Source: CAXBPY01 sp003455275 (lineage in GTDB: Bacteria > Bacteroidota > Bacteroidia > Chitinophagales > UBA10324). Taken from it: 10,312 nucleotides of DNA. Below the pieces are notes generated by a model, which saw nothing but the letters and a program-made list of their open reading frames with translations, was not told where the DNA came from and did not search any database. This document shows, piece after piece, positions 7,158 to 10,312 of the stretch (position 1 is the stretch's first letter; every line of letters begins with the position of its first letter). Both the position numbers and the translations under genes were made by a program. The stretch spans positions 1-10,312 of the forward strand of contig CAXBPY010000084.1 in assembly GCA_963977675.1 (NCBI GenBank), written 5' to 3'.

Positions 7158-8519
7158 ATGAGCAAAGTCAAAACGGTTTTTTATTGTTCTAATTGCGGAG
7201 CGCAATCTTCAAAATGGATTGGCAAATGTCCCAGTTGTGGTGAGTGGAATACTTATACTGAAGAAGTGATTGAGCGAGAGAAAGGAACTTCTTCGTGGAA
7301 GAAAAAAGAAAATCCAACCGCTAAACCAAAAACAGTTCAGGAAATAAAACCAATTCCCGAAGAAAGAATTGTAACTCACGATAGCGAACTGAATCGAGTT
7401 CTAGGCGGCGGAATTGTGCCGGGCTCTCTGATACTAATTGGTGGTGAACCCGGAATCGGAAAATCAACTTTACTGTTACAACTCGCGCTTCGTTTAGAAA
7501 AAATAAAAGTGCTCTATGTAAGTGGTGAGGAAAGCGATCATCAAATAAGAATGCGCGCAGAAAGAATCGGAGTAAAAAATTCAGAATGCTACATATTACC
7601 TGAAACTTCTACCGCACTCGTTTTTCGCCACATTCAGGATTTGCAGCCACAGATAGTAATTGTAGATTCAATTCAAACCATGCAAACTGAATTGGTAGAT
7701 TCCACTGCAGGAAGCATTTCGCAAATAAGAGAATGCGCCGGAGAGTTTCAGCGCTATGCAAAAGAGAGCGGCGTTCCGGTTTTTCTGATTGGTCACATTA
7801 CAAAAGAAGGAGTGATTGCCGGACCAAAAATTCTGGAACACATGGTAGACACGGTTCTTCAGTTTGAAGGAGACAGGCATTATTCATATCGTATTCTGCG
7901 CACACAAAAAAATCGTTTTGGTTCAGCAAGTGAATTAGGAATTTATGAAATGCAGGGAGAGGGATTACGCGAAGTCACTAATCCTTCAGAAATATTAATT
8001 ACACAGCGAGAAGAGATGCTGAGCGGAATTTCAATTGCAGCCACACTTGAAGGAATGCGCCCGCTGTTAGTGGAAACACAGGCGCTCGTTACGCAGGCAG
8101 TGTATGGAACTCCGCAACGAACCACTACCGGTTTCGATGGACAGCGTATGCGAATGTTGCTTGCCGTATTAGAAAAGCGTTGCGGATTTTTTTTCGGAGT
8201 GAAGGATGTGTTTTTAAATATTGCAGGAGGGATATCAGTAGAAGATCCTGCGATTGATTTATCGGTTATTGCTTCTATACTCTCCTCTTATGAAGACAAA
8301 CCGCTTCCGCCCAACATTTGTTTCAGTGGTGAAATAGGATTAAGCGGAGAGATTCGTGCAGTTAATAGAATTGAACAACGGATAAGTGAAGCAGCGAAAC
8401 TTGGATTTGAAAAAATATTTGTTTCCGGTTACAACAAAAAAATCAACGGCTCAGGCAAGTCGCGAATCGAAGTGATTGCGGTCAATAAGGTGGAAGATCT
8501 CATTCGAAGGATATTGTAA
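7158..8519 (+). CDS. radA: DNA repair protein RadA
   Basis: RadA is a RecA-like hexameric helicase that promotes branch migration during recombinational repair and, in some species, natural transformation. The 453-residue length is normal. Domains in order: a C4 zinc finger (Cys10, Cys13, Cys24, Cys27) in YCSNCGAQSSKWIGKCPSCG; a RecA-like ATPase with Walker A GEPGIGKS (96-103) and Walker B IVIVD (166-170); the RadA-specific KNRFG motif (251-255); and a C-terminal Lon-protease-like domain (about 285-453) with GISVEDPAIDLSV and GEIGLSGEIR. All signature residues are present. It follows the DUF1501 gene after 79 bases without a clear promoter or terminator. Its last 69 bases are overlapped by an antisense-strand gene. 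Confidence 0.97.
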   Translation: MSKVKTVFYCSNCGAQSSKWIGKCPSCGEWNTYTEEVIEREKGTSSWKKKENPTAKPKTVQEIKPIPEERIVTHDSELNRVLGGGIVPGSLILIGGEPGIGKSTLLLQLALRLEKIKVLYVSGEESDHQIRMRAERIGVKNSECYILPETSTALVFRHIQDLQPQIVIVDSIQTMQTELVDSTAGSISQIRECAGEFQRYAKESGVPVFLIGHITKEGVIAGPKILEHMVDTVLQFEGDRHYSYRILRTQKNRFGSASELGIYEMQGEGLREVTNPSEILITQREEMLSGISIAATLEGMRPLLVETQALVTQAVYGTPQRTTTGFDGQRMRMLLAVLEKRCGFFFGVKDVFLNIAGGISVEDPAIDLSVIASILSSYEDKPLPPNICFSGEIGLSGEIRAVNRIEQRISEAAKLGFEKIFVSGYNKKINGSGKSRIEVIAVNKVEDLIRRIL

Positions 8520-8735
8520 GCTCCGATGCTCATAAAAGCGTGGCTCCACTTCCACAATCAAAAAAGTTATCACGAAAAAAATTCCAAGAAGAAACATACA
8601 GAAGGCAACCCACTCGCGCGGCAATTCTCTGCCTCCGATTTTATATTTCAATCCTTCGCGATTCCTGAGTCGGGAATAACTGATAGCCCCAAACACAGCG
8701 CAAAAAACTCCGATAGCAAGAATGATGTAAATCAT
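8451..8735 (-). CDS. Small two-helix membrane protein of unknown function
   Basis: I do not recognise this family. From ATG at 8735 it reads 94 residues. A first hydrophobic helix (1-20, MIYIILAIGVFCAVFGAISY) is followed by a basic loop rich in Arg/Lys (22-40), a second helix (42-61, with FCMFLLGIFFVITFLIV) and a polar tail of about 33 residues. The positive loop would lie in the cytoplasm, with both ends outside. The plus strand of the same stretch encodes only a low-complexity polar reading, so the minus reading is the credible one. The open frame extends upstream to an ATG at 8840, but the extra 35 residues overlap the comF start and look unlikely. The last 22 codons overlap the 3' end of radA in antisense. 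It could also be a shorter or decayed gene. Confidence 0.6.
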   Translation of the reverse strand: MIYIILAIGVFCAVFGAISYSRLRNREGLKYKIGGRELPREWVAFCMFLLGIFFVITFLIVEVEPRFYEHRSLQYPSNEIFHLIDRNHFDSRLA

Positions 8736-8770
8736 GGGGCAAATAAAGTTTATTGATTCATTGGTAAAGG

Positions 8771-8801
8771 AAAAATTATTTTCTTCGTCAGCAATTACAA
8801 T
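8771..8801 (-). promoter_or_regulatory. Possible promoter for the small membrane protein gene
   Basis: On the minus strand ATTG (8801-8798) precedes TAATTTTT (8778-8771) by 19 bases. The second box differs from TAnnTTTG only at its last base. This would leave a leader of roughly 25-35 bases before the ATG at 8735. Such matches occur by chance in A+T-rich gaps, so this is tentative. Confidence 0.25.
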
Positions 8802-8807
8802 GAAGCC

Positions 8808-9524
8808 ATGCTTCGGCAGTCTGCAAAATTTATTCAGCAATGTTGGGAAGATATGCTTTTCCTGTTTTTCCCTGAAGTATGCGCTGCTTGCGAGAGAAGT
8901 TTAGTGAGCCACGAACAAATTCTTTGTACCACATGTAAATTCAAGTTGCCGCGTACCGGTTTTCATAATTGGGATGATAATTTTATGATGAAACATTTTT
9001 GGGGCCGGGTAGATCTTAAAGCGGCTTATTCATTTTTATATTTCAGTAAAGAAACAAAAGTGCAGCGTCTGCTTCATTTACTTAAATACAAAGGCCGCCC
9101 GGAAATAGGAAATTACATTGGCGATTTATATGGAAGTGAACTGAAAAATGATGGAGCGGTTGACCACATTGATTTTATTATTCCGGTGCCGCTTCATCCA
9201 ACCAAGGAGGAAGCAAGAGGCTACAATCAGGCACTGAAATTTGCTGAAGGTATTTCTGAAGCAACAGGAATTCCTGTGCGCCATGATTTCCTTGTTCGCG
9301 GGACCATCTCCGAAACACAGGCAAAAAAATCCAGGTTCGAAAGATGGAGAAATGTGAAAGACAAATTCTTCAGCAAGAACGAAAATAAATGGCGGGGAAA
9401 AAATATTTTGCTGGTAGATGATGTCATGACAACAGGAAGCACACTTGAAGCATGTTGCCGCGGTTTGCTAGATAAATGCGAGGTAAATATTACAGTCGCC
9501 ACAATTGCTGTCGCAATTCACTAA
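8808..9524 (+). CDS. comF: ComF-type amidophosphoribosyltransferase family protein
   Basis: A 238-residue cytosolic protein of the ComF family, which in naturally competent bacteria helps process incoming single-stranded DNA; in non-competent lineages the role is unclear. An N-terminal zinc-binding segment has Cys-x2-Cys in VCAACERS and a second pair in LCTTC, around residues 24-45. The phosphoribosyltransferase domain follows, with LLKYKGRPEIG, the family motif PVPLHPTKEEARGYNQALKF and the PRPP-binding loop LLVDDVMTTGSTLEA near residues 201-215. The start at 8808 leaves 15 residues before a second possible start (MLFLFFPEVC, 8853), where many family members begin, so the true start could be either. 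The gene is divergent from the small membrane protein gene and convergent with the deiminase gene. Confidence 0.92.
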   Translation: MLRQSAKFIQQCWEDMLFLFFPEVCAACERSLVSHEQILCTTCKFKLPRTGFHNWDDNFMMKHFWGRVDLKAAYSFLYFSKETKVQRLLHLLKYKGRPEIGNYIGDLYGSELKNDGAVDHIDFIIPVPLHPTKEEARGYNQALKFAEGISEATGIPVRHDFLVRGTISETQAKKSRFERWRNVKDKFFSKNENKWRGKNILLVDDVMTTGSTLEACCRGLLDKCEVNITVATIAVAIH

Positions 9525-9571
9525 ATGTAAATTTCACCGGCTTTTGGTTTTTATTCCAGGCCTTCCTCTTC
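9525..9571. other. Convergent gap between comF and the deiminase gene
   Basis: A 47-base gap where two genes meet tail to tail. A shared terminator would be expected, but only a weak imperfect pairing (GGC..TTTTGG against CC..GGCC) is visible and no clean stem followed by a T run. Confidence 0.5.
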
Positions 9572-10312
9572 TTACATCTTTACCAGCCTTCTGATGATAG
9601 ATGAATTACCTGACTGAAAACGCAGCGTATACACTCCGGAAGAAAGAGATGACACACTTAACTCAAGCGAATGAGTTCCAGCAGAAGTATTTGGTTCATC
9701 AAGAGAAAAAAGTTCTTTTCCATTGATGTCAAATAGTTTTATCTCCACCATTTCATTTACAGGTATAAAGTAGCCGAGCATTACAGACTCATTGGCAGGA
9801 TTTGGATAAGGTTCAAAAAATTTTGGAACATTATTTTTTACATCGGCAATTCCGCTTCCACCTATTACTAAAAACTCATATACACCGCCGGGCGCCACCA
9901 GTGGTTTGCTCACTGTTCTTCCGCTGTTACTTTCCGCCTGTATGTAATACCAAACTTTTGTTCCGGCAACCTGTGCAGGAATTGAAGCAACAAAAGTGTC
10001 GTTCATGGCAAGTGACATGCTCAGCATATTGTAGCCAAGTGCCGTGTCAATGCTCCAGTAAACTTTTGCAGTGTTTACTCCGCTCGCGGTTTTAATGTAT
10101 GCCTTTACTTCATAAGGATTTTGTGTGTCAGTTGTATTGAGCAAGTGCGCGTGTGAAATAAAAATGGGGTCAGCAACTCCGATTTCATGCGTGATGCAAT
10201 GCAGGGCGCCGCTGTAACCAATGATGTTGTTGCAGTCAATCATGTGAACATGATAGCCGGGCATGGATTCCTGCCAGATTCGCAGCGCCGTAGTATCGTA
10301 CTGAGTGTAGTA
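9572..10312 (-). CDS. Secreted agmatine/peptidylarginine deiminase family protein with Ig-like and T9SS domains (5' part outside window)
   Basis: The minus-strand frame is open from the window edge, giving 246 residues; the gene starts further right. Visible residues 1-58 are the end of a PAD_porph-type deiminase (PF04371): the ALRIWQESMPGYHV segment (9-22), then SGALHCITHEIG (34-45) holding the catalytic cysteine (visible residue 39, codon 10196-10198). Enzymes of this fold hydrolyse guanidino groups, making citrulline from arginine residues or N-carbamoylputrescine from agmatine. An Ig-like beta domain follows (about 65-150) and then a type IX secretion sorting domain (about 164-246) with EPYPNPANES, KLFDINGKEL, LSSGVYTLRF and a terminal RRLVKM. 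The cysteine lies 207 residues from the C-terminus, against about 205 in P. gingivalis PPAD (556 residues, Cys351), whose domain order is the same. Sorting implies export across the outer membrane. The other catalytic residues are not in the window, so peptidyl-arginine versus agmatine specificity cannot be read. Confidence 0.88.
   Translation of the reverse strand, partial: YYTQYDTTALRIWQESMPGYHVHMIDCNNIIGYSGALHCITHEIGVADPIFISHAHLLNTTDTQNPYEVKAYIKTASGVNTAKVYWSIDTALGYNMLSMSLAMNDTFVASIPAQVAGTKVWYYIQAESNSGRTVSKPLVAPGGVYEFLVIGGSGIADVKNNVPKFFEPYPNPANESVMLGYFIPVNEMVEIKLFDINGKELFSLDEPNTSAGTHSLELSVSSLSSGVYTLRFQSGNSSIIRRLVKM

Noticed and set aside
8526..8756. Plus-strand frame of 76 codons after radA
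   Set aside because: Its translation is polar and low in structure-forming residues, while the opposite strand gives two clean transmembrane helices. Only one of the two is likely real.
8736..8840. Longer start (ATG 8840) for the small membrane protein
   Set aside because: The added 35 residues overlap the comF start and precede what looks like a natural N-terminal helix. ATG 8735 fits better.
9538..9565. Possible shared terminator between comF and the deiminase gene
   Set aside because: The pairing is broken by an internal loop and is not followed by a clear T run on either strand.

Overview
The window looks like chromosomal DNA of a Bacteroidota bacterium. The evidence is a type IX secretion (T9SS) C-terminal sorting domain at the right end, a DUF1800/DUF1501 gene pair of the kind common in this phylum, start codons without clear Shine-Dalgarno sequences, and a near-perfect Bacteroidota promoter (TTTG, 18 bases, TAnnTTTG) ahead of serA. 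The LigA variant present (KFDGAG active site, SMFN in place of the usual [A/S]LHN) resembles, from memory, that of Chitinophagia-type members, so that is the best guess for lineage; it is not proven.

Left block, minus strand (4316 down to 1): a tight three-gene run of a SerA-like D-3-phosphoglycerate dehydrogenase, a DUF1015 protein and an NAD+-dependent DNA ligase (ligA, running off the left edge). Gaps are 11 and 10 bases, so one transcript from the promoter at 4339-4368 is likely. The first two genes point to serine biosynthesis. serC, often seen beside them in this phylum, is absent here. ligA is clearly richer in G+C and in CGC/GCG/TCG codons than its neighbours.

Middle block, plus strand (4491-7078): DUF1800 and DUF1501 genes overlapping by ATGA. 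The second carries a twin-arginine signal, so its product is probably exported folded. The biochemical role of this pair is unknown. A 174-base divergent region (4317-4490) separates it from the serA run.

Right block: radA (7158-8519, plus), a small two-helix membrane protein on the minus strand whose 3' end overlaps the end of radA, and a ComF-type phosphoribosyltransferase gene (plus). RadA and ComF families both act on single-stranded DNA during recombination or natural transformation in other bacteria. The window ends in the 3' part of a minus-strand gene for a secreted deiminase. It shows the catalytic-cysteine segment of the agmatine/peptidylarginine deiminase family, then an Ig-like domain and a T9SS sorting domain, the same order as in Porphyromonas gingivalis peptidylarginine deiminase (PPAD). 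This last gene is the most interesting object in the window.

No tRNA, rRNA, CRISPR array, insertion sequence or long repeat was seen. All intergenic gaps are under 300 bases.
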